Numbered from the stretch's first letter, positions 1-7,728 are shown. The stretch is DNA of 64,000 nucleotides from Phocaeicola barnesiae DSM 18169 = JCM 13652 (GCF_000374585.1 NZ_KB894643.1:26773-90772), one strand, 5' to 3'. Program-made: numbers and translations. Notes: generated by a model not told the origin, from the letters alone.

Positions 1-466
1 CCTCAGTCTCCGTTTCGGCATTTTCTCTTTTCATCTCCTCCGCAGCCTGCTGTTCCTCAGTTTCCGTTTCGGCATTTTCTGTTTTCGCCTCCTCCGTAGT
101 CTGCTGTTCCTCAGCCTGCTGGTACGCCGATGTATCCACTTTGTGCGGTGCGAGCAGGTCAGCGTTCGCCACAGGGTCTTTCAGCAGGTCCTTGATAACC
201 GGAAGCAGAGCTTCCACCGTGTCCGCTGCCACCCTGTAGAAACCGAATCGTGTCGGCTCCTTACACTGGCGGTAGAAATTTCTCATGAAATTGTCTATCG
301 CATCCCCGTGGCGGTCAAAGCGCAAAAACTCCTGCGAGTGTTCCGCCTTTGCCTGTGCCCTCTTGGGATAGCCCCTGGCATCCAGTCCGGCAACCACACT
401 GATTTCGCCCGTCTTCTCGTCGCGGACGACCAGTACATCCTCTTGCTTTTTCTTTTTCTGTTCCAT
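1..466 (-). CDS. DUF3945/DUF4099-like mobile-element protein, N-terminal part
   Basis: The frame opens at an ATG at 466 and stays open to the window edge, giving about 155 residues of the N-terminus. It begins MEQKKKKQEDVLVVRDEKTG and contains the block YPKRAQAKAEHSQEFLRF, which I associate with the large DUF3945/DUF4099 proteins of Bacteroides conjugative and mobilisable elements; their role is not established. From about residue 120 the chain turns into glutamate/glutamine-rich 18-residue repeats. The rest is missing because the window ends. The start is supported by the basic opening and lack of an upstream in-frame start close by. Confidence 0.7.
   Translation of the reverse strand, partial: MEQKKKKQEDVLVVRDEKTGEISVVAGLDARGYPKRAQAKAEHSQEFLRFDRHGDAIDNFMRNFYRQCKEPTRFGFYRVAADTVEALLPVIKDLLKDPVANADLLAPHKVDTSAYQQAEEQQTTEEAKTENAETETEEQQAAEEMKRENAETETE
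4..118. repeat. 54-bp tandem repeat in coding sequence
   Basis: Two near-identical 54-bp units (4-57 and 58-111) plus the start of a third lie inside the DUF3945-like gene. They encode an 18-residue Glu/Gln/Ala-rich unit (EEQQ..EE.K.ENAETET). The multiple of three keeps the frame, so copy number can vary without breaking the gene. The array may continue beyond the left edge. Confidence 0.85.
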
Positions 467-645
467 TGATTGATTTTTTTTTATTGTTTGATGATAGTCC
501 CGCCGGTATTCCCGTACAGGTCTGTTTATCTTTTCGTTCCGGTTTCCCGTTCACCTTTCAGTCCCGGTTTGCATCAGGCTCGCCCTCAGCTTTCCGTTTA
601 CATCCGGTTCACCATCCATTACTGATTTTTCTTTTCGCCTCCGTT

Positions 646-1065
646 TCACGTGCGTTTGTCAGTTTCGGTATTCCTTCTGCCTCCTTTTTTCCCTTTCGCC
701 GTTTTGCCCGGAGCTTTCTTTCCCGTTCCTTCCTTCACTTTCAGCACCCTTTTGCCGTCCAGCGTCACCTCTTCCATGTTCCGGCTGATAAACTCCAGCA
801 CGTCCGATTCCTTGTAGTAGGTCTTGCGGCTGATTTTCTGGTAACGCAGTCCGTATTCGCTGCGGAACCGCTGTAGCGACCGTTTGCTCGTTCTCAGCAT
901 CTCGCACAGGTCCTGATTGTCATACAGCCGTTCTCCGTCCATGTACTTCACGCCCGCCGCTTCCTTGTTTATCAGCACCGATATAATGCTGTCCAGCCGG
1001 TCAATCCGTTCCATGAGGCGCTTCATCCATTCCTCGAACACATCCTTACCAATCCCTTCCATCAT
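646..1065 (-). CDS. Helix-turn-helix protein (excisionase-like)
   Basis: This is a 139-residue protein. Residues about 45-90 (LYDNQDLCEMLRTSKRSLQR ... ISRKTYYKESDVLEFI) fit a MerR/excisionase-type winged helix: pick a cue word, bind, then a strand with basic residues. The C-terminal 30 residues are a lysine/arginine-rich tail. It overlaps the end of the upstream HTH gene by 20 bases, so the two are likely co-translated. Such tandem HTH pairs are common in Bacteroides integrative elements, where relatives act in excision or operon control; the exact role here is inferred. Confidence 0.75.
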   Translation of the reverse strand: MMEGIGKDVFEEWMKRLMERIDRLDSIISVLINKEAAGVKYMDGERLYDNQDLCEMLRTSKRSLQRFRSEYGLRYQKISRKTYYKESDVLEFISRNMEEVTLDGKRVLKVKEGTGKKAPGKTAKGKKGGRRNTETDKRT

Positions 1066-1399
1066 CCGCCTCCTTTCTTGTCATCAGGTAGTTATGCTTG
1101 AACTCCTCCAGCGTCTTGGGATTGCAGTGTACGATTTTCCGTCTCACGCATTCCTCCAGATCCGTCAGTCTGTACCGGCACTTGCTTCTCACCATCATGT
1201 AGGGAATAGTCTTGTCCTTTCGCATCCGTTGCAGTGTCCTCGTGCTGATTTTCAGCAGGTCCGCCGCCTCCTCGCTCGTCAGCAGGATTTCCGCTTCCTC
1301 CTTCGGCACGTTATCTTTCTTGAAAACATAGTCCGCTATGCGGTCTATCTTCTCCATCATCGTCTTCACGACCTCATTGTCCATCGTTATTATTTCCAT
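1046..1399 (-). CDS. Helix-turn-helix protein (excisionase-like), first of pair
   Basis: A 117-residue protein with a HTH_17/excisionase-type core at about residues 38-85 (LLTSEEAADLLKISTRTLQR, then RYRLTDLEE). It is the upstream partner of the HTH gene at 646-1065, with which it overlaps by 20 bases. A second in-frame Met (residue 6) could also be the start. As with its partner, DNA binding is well supported by the motif; excision control of the host element is an inference from context. Confidence 0.75.
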   Translation of the reverse strand: MEIITMDNEVVKTMMEKIDRIADYVFKKDNVPKEEAEILLTSEEAADLLKISTRTLQRMRKDKTIPYMMVRSKCRYRLTDLEECVRRKIVHCNPKTLEEFKHNYLMTRKEADDGRDW

Positions 1400-1527
1400 A
1401 TCCTTCCGTATTGGTTACGCTGCAAAGGTGCGCAACTCCACACAGGCACAATCCATAGTATTTCCATAGTAGGGAATGATTTTCCTTATTTTTCTTCCGT
1501 AATCCCCGTTTTCCCCGCATACGGGCA

Positions 1528-1572
1528 CAAAAAAAGCGGCTCCATCCGGCACTAAAGCACGGATGAAGCCGC
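1528..1572 (-). terminator. Rho-independent terminator
   Basis: The arms 1536-1548 (GCGGCTCCATCCG) and 1560-1572 (CGGATGAAGCCGC) form a strong stem; on the minus strand it is followed by eight T (A run at 1528-1535). It faces leftward, so it ends transcripts from the right, where only an IS relic and the AT-rich cassette remain. It may belong to a gene now lost. Confidence 0.75.
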
Positions 1573-1649
1573 CTGATTCATTAACAATCTTATCTAAATT
1601 GCTTCGCTTATCAAAACTACATCTTTAGAGTCTTAACCAAATCTTTTAT

Positions 1650-2015
1650 TTCTTTTTCTTCTTTCCTTTTTAAGTTTATCTTTTTTATTGGGAATGATTT
1701 GCTTCTTCAGATGTCCCACCACTTTGGAAGACTTCCCTTTCCAGGGATGTCTCTACTAAGGCACACTTTCCAGCATGACCATCACTTTGGACTTTTTCTG
1801 ACTGCCACGTCCCCTTTTTAAGCTTGCAGACCATCCCCCAAACAGGCTGCTATCATTTATGCCCTCAGCTGACGGCGGATTTCTTCTGTAGAAAAGGATT
1901 TCTTGGTACTCACCAACAGGAACATGGTGGCAATCCAGTAGCGGAATGGGAGGCTGTGGCAGTTCCGGCACTCGAAACAACGTTTGTGGGCATACCAACG
2001 GTGATTTGGCACTTA
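1650..2015 (-). pseudogene. Decayed IS1595-family transposase fragment
   Basis: Read leftward from about 2015 and switching frames, the DNA gives HRWYAHKRCFECRNC (a zinc-ribbon half), then LVSTKKSFSTEEIRRQL, a stop, and later KRGRGSQKKSKVMVMLES and SSKVVGHLKKQIIPN. These blocks are in the order seen in IS1595-family (ISXO2-like) transposases of Bacteroides, with the central part deleted and several frameshifts. The protein cannot be functional. I found no terminal inverted repeats for this copy. It parallels the longer relic at 3469-4497. Confidence 0.7.
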
Positions 2016-2030
2016 CAGCTAAAAATAAGT

Positions 2031-2199
2031 TCATAAATGAAGCTTTATTAGGAATAAGTAACCAACTTATATACGTGCAACTATTGTTTAGTGTATCTAG
2101 TTTGGGAATATCAATTGCTGCCAAAAGTATATCATGGAGTAGCCATTTTTTCTTTTATCGTGATATTATTTTAAGGAATACTTGGGTGAAAAGAGGAAT
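2031..2199. other. Non-coding stretch between IS relic and cassette
   Basis: AT-rich DNA without a supported gene. Short open frames here lack family motifs and are read across the edge of the transposase relic. Confidence 0.5.
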
Positions 2200-2242
2200 A
2201 ATAAACGTCTATATTACTAGACATGTAAAATAGACGTTTATT
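2200..2242 (-). terminator. Hairpin downstream of HEPN-like gene
   Basis: A perfect 13-bp inverted repeat (AATAAACGTCTAT at 2200-2212 and its complement at 2230-2242, 17-base loop) lies 20 bases after the stop of the gene at 2263. T-richness after the stem is modest on both strands, so it may be a weak or bidirectional terminator. Confidence 0.55.
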
Positions 2243-2262
2243 TAATAGTGAGATCAAGAGTT

Positions 2263-2964
2263 TTATATTTTTTGTTTAAATTTAAGCTCTGATGATAATT
2301 TGTCGATGATTTTTATGGCGTAGTTTAATTCTTCATTATTAATAGCACTTAATTCTCCGTGAATAATTCGGTTACGCATATTGAGTGTATAATAAAAATC
2401 TTTAGCCTTTTGTGGGTAATTTTCATCAAATGTCCCTAAATATAATTGCATTACACTTAACAAAGATGAGGCTTGCTTGTTTTCTTCTTTGAAGTATTGT
2501 TGCTTTAAGTTCCATTCAAAATCATTCCATTTGTTCATGTAAATATCAACAAGCTTTTTCTTGTCAGGTATTTGTCGTTGCTTATTTTTAATACTATAGA
2601 TAATGATTACTGACATAAATGCTATAATAAAACTTGCAACTGTCATGATAAATGTTAAGAATTCGATATCCCTAGATGTATTACTATAGCCAACGATAAA
2701 ATACAATATGCTTATTAAGAATACTATTATACATAGTGTAGCTATGTATAGAAATTTTCGTTGTTGCTTTATCATATTCTTAATTACCATATTGTAGATG
2801 GAGTTGTAATTATCCAATGCATATTTTGCTTGAATGAGATCTTGTACAGTTATTTCTCGGTCTCCGTTGGTAAACGGAACACGAGAAATAATATCTGATT
2901 TGTATTTTTCCAACTCTTCATTAAGCCATATTTCCGCCTCGTGGCTTATTATTTTATTTGTCAT
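2263..2964 (-). CDS. Two-TM membrane protein with HEPN-like RNxxxH motif
   Basis: A 233-residue protein of no family I can name. Residues 71-91 and 102-123 are hydrophobic and look like two membrane spans; both termini would then face the cytoplasm. The C-terminal half (130-233) is predicted helical and contains RNRIIHGE at 197-204, that is R-x4-H followed by G, the signature of HEPN ribonuclease/toxin domains. It starts 3 bases after the stop of the membrane gene 2968-3357, so the two form one translational unit. The pair is far more AT-rich than its neighbours and lies between two IS relics, which points to separate acquisition. Alternative: a membrane protein whose R..H motif is coincidental. 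Confidence 0.6.
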   Translation of the reverse strand: MTNKIISHEAEIWLNEELEKYKSDIISRVPFTNGDREITVQDLIQAKYALDNYNSIYNMVIKNMIKQQRKFLYIATLCIIVFLISILYFIVGYSNTSRDIEFLTFIMTVASFIIAFMSVIIIYSIKNKQRQIPDKKKLVDIYMNKWNDFEWNLKQQYFKEENKQASSLLSVMQLYLGTFDENYPQKAKDFYYTLNMRNRIIHGELSAINNEELNYAIKIIDKLSSELKFKQKI

Positions 2965-2967
2965 AAT

Positions 2968-3357
2968 TTATTTCGATTTATATGTTATTTGAATAACGAG
3001 AAAAATGATATATACAACACCTAATGATACAGCAGCCCATTTTTTTTGAAAATCAAAGAATGGCATAATTGCCAAAATCAGAGCTATTAATCCTTGTATC
3101 CCTGGGCAGATGTAATCAATAAAAATAGGATCTTTTTTCTTTTCGACTCTTTCTTCTATCACATATTTAACAGCCCGTTGTATTGTGTGAGGAGTTATTT
3201 GTACCAGGTTGATATCATTAGTAGATGATAATTCCATGCGTTCAGATTCCTCACAAATTTTACTTACAAAAACTAAAACCTGTTTCTTAATTTCTGTTTG
3301 GGCTTCTTTCGTATATTTGCCATTTGGCGTTTTCTCTTTTGGTATAATAATATTCAT
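2968..3357 (-). CDS. Small two-TM membrane protein, cassette partner
   Basis: About 129 residues from ATG 3357 (MNIIIPKEKTPNGKYTKE). An ATG at 3399 is also in frame, but a TAnnTTTG box (TATCTTTG, 3389-3396) lies over its codons 2-4, so transcription should start downstream of it; I therefore prefer 3357. The soluble N-terminal part is charged; two hydrophobic segments near the C-terminus (about residues 84-102 and 107-124) look like a membrane hairpin. No family is recognised. It is directly followed (3 bases) by the HEPN-like membrane gene, suggesting the two proteins act together at the membrane. Confidence 0.65.
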   Translation of the reverse strand: MNIIIPKEKTPNGKYTKEAQTEIKKQVLVFVSKICEESERMELSSTNDINLVQITPHTIQRAVKYVIEERVEKKKDPIFIDYICPGIQGLIALILAIMPFFDFQKKWAAVSLGVVYIIFLVIQITYKSK

Positions 3358-3388
3358 AAAATCTATTAATATGTAAGCTTTTACGTTG

Positions 3389-3396
3389 CAAAGATA
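3389..3396 (-). promoter_or_regulatory. Bacteroidales -7 box for membrane/HEPN cassette
   Basis: TATCTTTG on the minus strand matches the TAnnTTTG -7 consensus of Bacteroides sigma-ABfr. The start site would fall near 3383, about 25 bases upstream of the ATG at 3357. I see no clear -33 TTTG at the usual distance. Confidence 0.55.
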
Positions 3397-3468
3397 CATA
3401 AAATTGGAACAAGATGATGGTTAATATAATGATTTCACAAGTTATTCTTATTTTCAGTGAACAAACGA

Positions 3469-4497
3469 TATAATGATTATCCGCATGCTATCCGTCTGCA
3501 TGTTCTTGACTTGCAATAGACGTTGTAACTGATGACTGATAGGACGACTTTGTTGAAAAGCTTCTTTCCAAAATATCTTCTGTTGAACTTGTATCAGAAT
3601 TCGTTGAGGTAATATTGTAGATACTCGTATTTGATTCTGTGGTGCTGCATACCCAAAAGCAATCTCTTAGCATTAGCATTGCTAATGGCGATATGTACCT
3701 ACGGCAGCATCTTTGCCACGTTCTTTTTGTCCGAAATTACCGTATCTATCTATATACATGTTCCCGAGCTTATGGCTAGAGGTGGAATCATCAGTGGTCG
3801 GTTAGACGGATGATTCAAGGTGTCTCTTTGCAACATTGCTGCCTGTCTGTGTATTCAGGTCCGGAAAGACCTACATCCTCAGATATCCCTCCAATTTGGA
3901 CTTCTTCTGACTGTCACGTCCCTTTTTTAGTGAAGTATCCTTCTCTTTTTCGGGACGTTTCGTGGTGAAGAATCCGTCATCAAGCTCAATCTGTCGTCCT
4001 GGGAATACAGTACGTCATGTTTACCCATGACATCACGAAACTTGCAGAGCATCTTCTAGACAGGCTGGTATCGTTTATGCCCCAACTGACGACGGATTTC
4101 TTTCGTGGAGAAGGATTTCGGTACTCATTAGTGGGAACATGGTGACGATTTAGTAGTAGAACGGAAGTTTACTATTCTAAATGATAGTACCTAAACGTAA
4201 GAACTGACGGATGTTGTGTTCCGACACTCAAAACAGCATTTGTGGACATCTCAACGATGTTCGGTACAACCGCAATGCTTGCCTACGACTCCGTAGCGTT
4301 CCTATTGTTCTTTCAAATAGATCACATAGGATTCATCTTCGAAATTACTCATGAAATTCAGAATATTCATATTGAGAGACTTTAATATCTACCAGTATAA
4401 ATATGCTGAATTTCAATAATATATAAAACATTTCACATGATATGTTTACAATCATAGTGTTCAAGTTTCAACGGACAATATACGGATAATCATTATA
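3469..4497 (-). mobile_element. Decayed IS1595-family insertion sequence with intact ends
   Basis: A perfect 15-bp inverted repeat (TATAATGATTATCCG at 3469-3483, its complement at 4483-4497) brackets 1029 bp, a normal length for IS1595-family elements. Inside lies a heavily frameshifted transposase. The right end is only 8 bases from the stop of the gene at 4505. A target duplication is not obvious, so flanking rearrangement is possible. Confidence 0.7.
3495..4290 (-). pseudogene. IS1595-family transposase, broken
   Basis: Leftward translation with frame changes gives CFECRN, then PKSFSTKEIRRQLGHKRYQP, KFRDVMGKHDVLY, IELDDGFFTTKRPEKEKD, KKGRDSQKKSKL and, after a gap, AISNANAKRLLLGMQHH and YLQYYLNEF*YKFNRRYFG. 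This is the block order of an IS1595/ISXO2-like transposase, from zinc ribbon to C-terminus. Stops and frameshifts interrupt it throughout and part of the catalytic middle is missing. It cannot encode an active enzyme. Confidence 0.75.
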
Positions 4498-4504
4498 GTA
4501 AGTT

Positions 4505-5446
4505 TCATACTGTTTTCCCCAGAAACACCCCGATAACCGACAATGCCCCCAGTTGTTTCATCTTTCGTTGCAGTTGCCTGAAGCTCTCCCCGGTCGTGAG
4601 TACATCATCCAGCAGGACAACATTCTTTTCTCTAATATACCGCCGTGTGAATTGCAGGTTCCGCAGTATGTCCTTATCCTTTCCCTTTCCTTTCAGCTGC
4701 TCTCGGTCTTCCTCTATCCAGATGGCCTTGAAACCGTCCGTAATGCCCAGCCATTCCGACAGATAGTAGCACACCACCGGAAAGCGTTTCCGCTGTCTTT
4801 CCCTTGTCGATGCCGGTATAGGTATCAGTACCGTATCTTCCTTCGTTCCGTTGAATCCCGCATGTTTCAGACACAGTGCCAGTATCCGTGCGACCAGCTC
4901 GCCACAGTGTCCTCCTTCCTTAAAACGGAATATCAGGTTGCTTACCCGTTTTTGGTGTGCATTCGTCTTTTCAATCTTCGTTGGGTAATAGTCATGCAGG
5001 TAGTGACACCTGCATCCGTCTATAAGAACTTCTCCCTTGAACATCGTTTCGTACGGATAGAAATCCATTTTCTTCTCCCTTTCAAACGTAAAGTTCAGCA
5101 CATCCCTCATCATGGCATTCCATTCCTTCGACCTGCCCAGTGAATACCATCCCGCATGTTTCCCGGCTTCCATCAGGCACATGCCGATTTCCATCGCCTC
5201 GCTGAACCGCTGGTGCGAGACGATGTACCACCCGTGTTTCCGGCACAGACCGGCAAACTCCTTTATGTCCGCAGTCAGGAAGTACATCATGCCTTCCTCT
5301 CTGATGACTACCGTCAGTTCCGACTTCGGTTTCTCCCTGCAGAACAGGCTCTCGCTGTAATTCACTCCGTGCCATACCGACTCCGTGCATTCCTCATCGC
5401 AGAACTGCACTTCCACCTCTTCAAGCAGGTCAAATTCTTCCACCAT
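4505..5446 (-). CDS. Phosphoribosyltransferase-domain (ComF-like) protein
   Basis: A 313-residue protein. The C-terminal part carries VVLLDDVLTTGESF at about residues 276-289, the PRPP-binding loop of type I phosphoribosyltransferases, preceded by VLIPIPASTRERQRKRFP, as in ComF-type proteins where a conserved PVP.h....RGf.Q region leads to the PRPP loop. The first 150 residues are not recognised. Similar proteins are found in Bacteroides integrative elements; whether they transfer phosphoribose or serve DNA uptake or transfer is not known. The IS relic ends 8 bases beyond its stop, so it probably lacks its own terminator. Confidence 0.65.
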   Translation of the reverse strand: MVEEFDLLEEVEVQFCDEECTESVWHGVNYSESLFCREKPKSELTVVIREEGMMYFLTADIKEFAGLCRKHGWYIVSHQRFSEAMEIGMCLMEAGKHAGWYSLGRSKEWNAMMRDVLNFTFEREKKMDFYPYETMFKGEVLIDGCRCHYLHDYYPTKIEKTNAHQKRVSNLIFRFKEGGHCGELVARILALCLKHAGFNGTKEDTVLIPIPASTRERQRKRFPVVCYYLSEWLGITDGFKAIWIEEDREQLKGKGKDKDILRNLQFTRRYIREKNVVLLDDVLTTGESFRQLQRKMKQLGALSVIGVFLGKTV

Positions 5447-5554
5447 ACCGTTTCCGTCTTTAATTACAGGTTTAAGAGGGATTTAAGTTACACATTATTA
5501 TCGGTTTACGGATAAGCGTATTTACAGTTTTACATTTTTTAACTTGTATAAAAC

Positions 5555-5600
5555 ACGTGTCGGGACAGCCTCCCGAACAGGGGAGACTATCCCGACACGT
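5555..5600 (-). terminator. Terminator-like hairpin after RhuM-like gene
   Basis: An 11-bp perfect stem (ACGTGTCGGGA 5555-5565 with 5590-5600), with a second inner stem (CTCCC..GGGAG), lies just beyond the stop of the gene at 5624. Only a short T run follows on the minus strand. Confidence 0.6.
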
Positions 5601-5623
5601 ATATCCGCCATATCCTGCGACTT

Positions 5624-6037
5624 TCAGTTCCAGCTGTTTCTCTTTTCGCCGCTCATGCAGAGAATCACCGTACTTTTCTTCTTTTCAAATGATTCTGCCA
5701 GCCGTCTTGCAGCCCATTTTCTGAATGCCTCGCATTTCAGTCCCTTCATGCGGAATCCCAGTGCAATGATGGTTGCCAGACTGTAGAGGTCCACACTGCA
5801 ATTTTTTCCGTTATAGGTGAAATGTTCCACCCGCACATCCCGGTATTCATCAAAGTCACCGGTTTTTGCAAGGGATTTCAGTCCGGCATTTACCGACTGT
5901 ACAAACACTCCATACGCCCGTGCGATGTCGCATTTCGGCAACCATACCTCGCCCTTGTCGTCCGTTTCTATCCTTACGCTCACCTTATCAGGTGCATTGC
6001 GGTTATATTCCACTTCAAAATTGCCAAATCTCACCAT
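5624..6037 (-). CDS. Short RhuM/KilA-N-related DNA-binding protein
   Basis: A 137-residue protein. WLPKCDIARAYGVFVQSVNA (residues 32-51) parallels the WLTQSQLAEIYQTSKSNVSE helix-turn-helix of RhuM proteins, and YSLATIIALGFRMKG followed by FRKWAARRL parallels the RhuM segment NLDMVIALGYRV...FRRWATQRL. It therefore looks like the N-terminal module of the RhuM family without the long C-terminal part present in the 329-residue RhuM at 59852-60841. It lies 44 bases downstream of the integrase on the same strand and may be co-transcribed with it. A role as integration or excision regulator is an inference. Confidence 0.65.
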   Translation of the reverse strand: MVRFGNFEVEYNRNAPDKVSVRIETDDKGEVWLPKCDIARAYGVFVQSVNAGLKSLAKTGDFDEYRDVRVEHFTYNGKNCSVDLYSLATIIALGFRMKGLKCEAFRKWAARRLAESFEKKKSTVILCMSGEKRNSWN

Positions 6038-6081
6038 AATAGTTGCTTTTATACATTATATATGGAATCTCAGCATGGAGG

Positions 6082-7296
6082 TCATAACATGGCATCCAGT
6101 TTTCCTGCAAGGACCTCCATATCCTTTCTTATCTTCTCATTGGTTATGCGGGCATAGATTTGCGTCGTTTCAATGTTCGTATGCCCCAGCATTTTCGACA
6201 CCGTTTCAATCGGCACGCCTTTAGCCAGAGTAGTGGTCGTAGCAAACGTGTGACGTGCCAGGTGGAAGGTAATATTTTTATTTATACCGCACAAATCCGC
6301 AATCTCTTTTAAGTAAGAATTAAGTTTTTGATTGCTCAGTACAGGCAGCAACTGACCTTTGGGGAGCTGACCTTCATATTTCTGGAGTATCGCTTGGGGT
6401 ATTTTCAGCAGCGGTACGTTTACCGGAGTATCTGTCTTATGACGGTGCGTCATGATCCACGGCTTCCCGTCAAACGAGATTCTGATGTCGCTTGCCTTCA
6501 GTTCCTTCACGTCCACATATGATAATCCCGTGTAACAGGAGAACAGGAACACGTCCCGTACCTGTTCCAGTCTTTTAGTCGGAAACTTCTTCTTCATTAT
6601 CTTTTGCAGTTCCGCATCCGTCAGATAGCCTCTGTCCACACGTTTCAGTCTGATTTTATAATTTGAAAACGGGTCAGTATAAATCCAACCGTTATTTTTG
6701 GCGATGATTACAATCATCTTGAACGTCTGCATGAATTTTGCCGTAGTATTCTCATTGCATTTGCTTTCCGTTCTCAGATAGTTCTCGAAGTCCGTAATGA
6801 ACATATGGCCGATTTCCTTCAGTGATATATCCGAAATATTGTATTTCACTTTCATAAATTCCTCCAGCCTTCGGTAGCAGCGGTCATACTTTGCGAGGGT
6901 GGCAGGAGTCTTGCTGATGCCGACCAGTTTTCTTGCATCCTCATTGTGTTTCTTGAAAAGTTCCAGCAGTGTTCTTTGTTTCGCCGTTATTCCCAAAAAC
7001 GCATTGCGTATTTTTTCTACCGTTACGAATGACTCATGCACTTCAATATCCCGGTAGTGGTTTTTCAGCGAAGCACGGATGTCCTCCAATGTTTCATTCA
7101 ACTGGCGGGCTTTTTGTGTATTTCCTTTCGCCTTGCCCAATGTGGTATCCCATTTATCAGGTTCTATATCCAGCTTTGAGCTGAATTGAGAAATTTCACC
7201 GTTAAGCGACAGACGAATCATAATACCCGCTTTTCCTTCCTTGTTCAGATAGTTCTTTCTTAGATAGAACAGAATCTTAAATGTACTCTTACTCAT
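6082..7296 (-). CDS. Tyrosine recombinase (IntDOT-type integrase), element A
   Basis: About 404 residues from ATG 7296 (MSKSTFKILFYLRKN); the frame opens earlier at 7404, but the chosen start has an AAAAAGGA-like ribosome site and the usual integrase N-terminus. Domains are an arm-binding N-terminus, a SAM-like core-binding domain and a catalytic domain. Catalytic blocks are HLARHTF (H-x-x-R), LGHTNIETTQIYAR (His and the nucleophile Tyr). At the first arginine position the sequence is TGLSYVDV, i.e. Ser instead of Arg, as in IntDOT of CTnDOT. It sits at the right end of element A next to the att-like site and is expected to integrate and excise that element. Confidence 0.9.
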   Translation of the reverse strand: MSKSTFKILFYLRKNYLNKEGKAGIMIRLSLNGEISQFSSKLDIEPDKWDTTLGKAKGNTQKARQLNETLEDIRASLKNHYRDIEVHESFVTVEKIRNAFLGITAKQRTLLELFKKHNEDARKLVGISKTPATLAKYDRCYRRLEEFMKVKYNISDISLKEIGHMFITDFENYLRTESKCNENTTAKFMQTFKMIVIIAKNNGWIYTDPFSNYKIRLKRVDRGYLTDAELQKIMKKKFPTKRLEQVRDVFLFSCYTGLSYVDVKELKASDIRISFDGKPWIMTHRHKTDTPVNVPLLKIPQAILQKYEGQLPKGQLLPVLSNQKLNSYLKEIADLCGINKNITFHLARHTFATTTTLAKGVPIETVSKMLGHTNIETTQIYARITNEKIRKDMEVLAGKLDAML

Positions 7297-7596
7297 ATCC
7301 TTTTTTAATTTAGCTCCGTTACAGTGGGTGTAATGACTTCCCTCTGCAAAGGAATAATTAATAATTGGGTTATAAGCAGACATTTGAACGTCAATGAGCG
7401 ACAAATCAAGGACTTACATCGAAAATCGTTACAGAAGATTTTCCCGATTTTCCTGTAACGATTTTGTAACGGAACTTTGTCTGAAGTGGGCATTTTAATG
7501 TCTTTCGGTTGTCCACCGGATAAATAGAAAAAGTCCCGTAAAACGTTGATTTTACGGGACTTGTCTTAATTTGACTACCTAATGTCTTAGGTTTCA
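7297..7596. other. Non-coding gap between the two integrases
   Basis: No gene is supported. It holds an inverted repeat around 7427-7461 (GTTACAG...CTGTAAC), a strong 12-bp hairpin at 7532-7561 and one GGGTGTA word at 7326. It probably comprises the integrase A promoter and its recombination arm sites. Confidence 0.5.
7532..7561 (-). terminator. Strong hairpin beside the att-like site
   Basis: A perfect 12-bp stem (AGTCCCGTAAAA 7532-7543 with 7550-7561) is followed on the minus strand by five T. It would stop leftward transcription entering element A across the junction. Confidence 0.65.
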
Positions 7597-7609
7597 GCGG
7601 AGAGACAGG
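7597..7609. repeat. attL-like 13-bp direct repeat
   Basis: GCGGAGAGACAGG is identical to 18110-18122, which spans the 3' end of the tRNA-Ser gene. Identity ends at base 13, as expected for a crossover core, after which this copy diverges except for CGAACC. It marks the left end of element B and the right end of element A. Confidence 0.7.
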
Positions 7610-7728
7610 CTCTCGAACCTACACATTCAAGAAATATCATAAAATTGCAAATCATTGATAATCACACACAATTTGGAATGCATAGTAAATCTAAATCTTT
7701 CTGAATATCTTTTGCTATTCCAAATATT

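Larger units (their letters stand above)
1..7597. mobile_element. Integrative element A (right part only)
   Basis: The stretch from the left edge to the att-like site at 7597 holds genes typical of Bacteroides integrative elements: a DUF3945-like protein start, two excisionase-like HTH proteins, a phosphoribosyltransferase-like protein, a small RhuM-like protein and, at the right end, a tyrosine integrase. IS relics and a very AT-rich two-gene cassette lie inside it. The left end is outside the window, so size and transfer genes cannot be judged. The right limit at 7597 is inferred from the integrase position and from the tRNA-Ser 3'-end copy there. Confidence 0.65.

Noticed and set aside
917-1555. 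212-codon plus-strand frame opposite the HTH genes
   Set aside because: Covers two HTH genes with recognisable motifs on the other strand.
1756-2124. 122-codon minus frame over the first IS relic
   Set aside because: Mixes a wrong frame of the transposase relic with flanking DNA; the family blocks are in another frame.
3488-3679. Ser/Thr-rich 63-codon minus frame
   Set aside because: Wrong frame of the transposase C-terminus (YLQYYLNEF...NRRYFG is in a different frame).
7597-7640. Possible second tRNA at the junction
   Set aside because: Only the 3'-end-like 13 bases plus CGAACC are present; no acceptor, D or anticodon arm can be folded, so it is an att copy.
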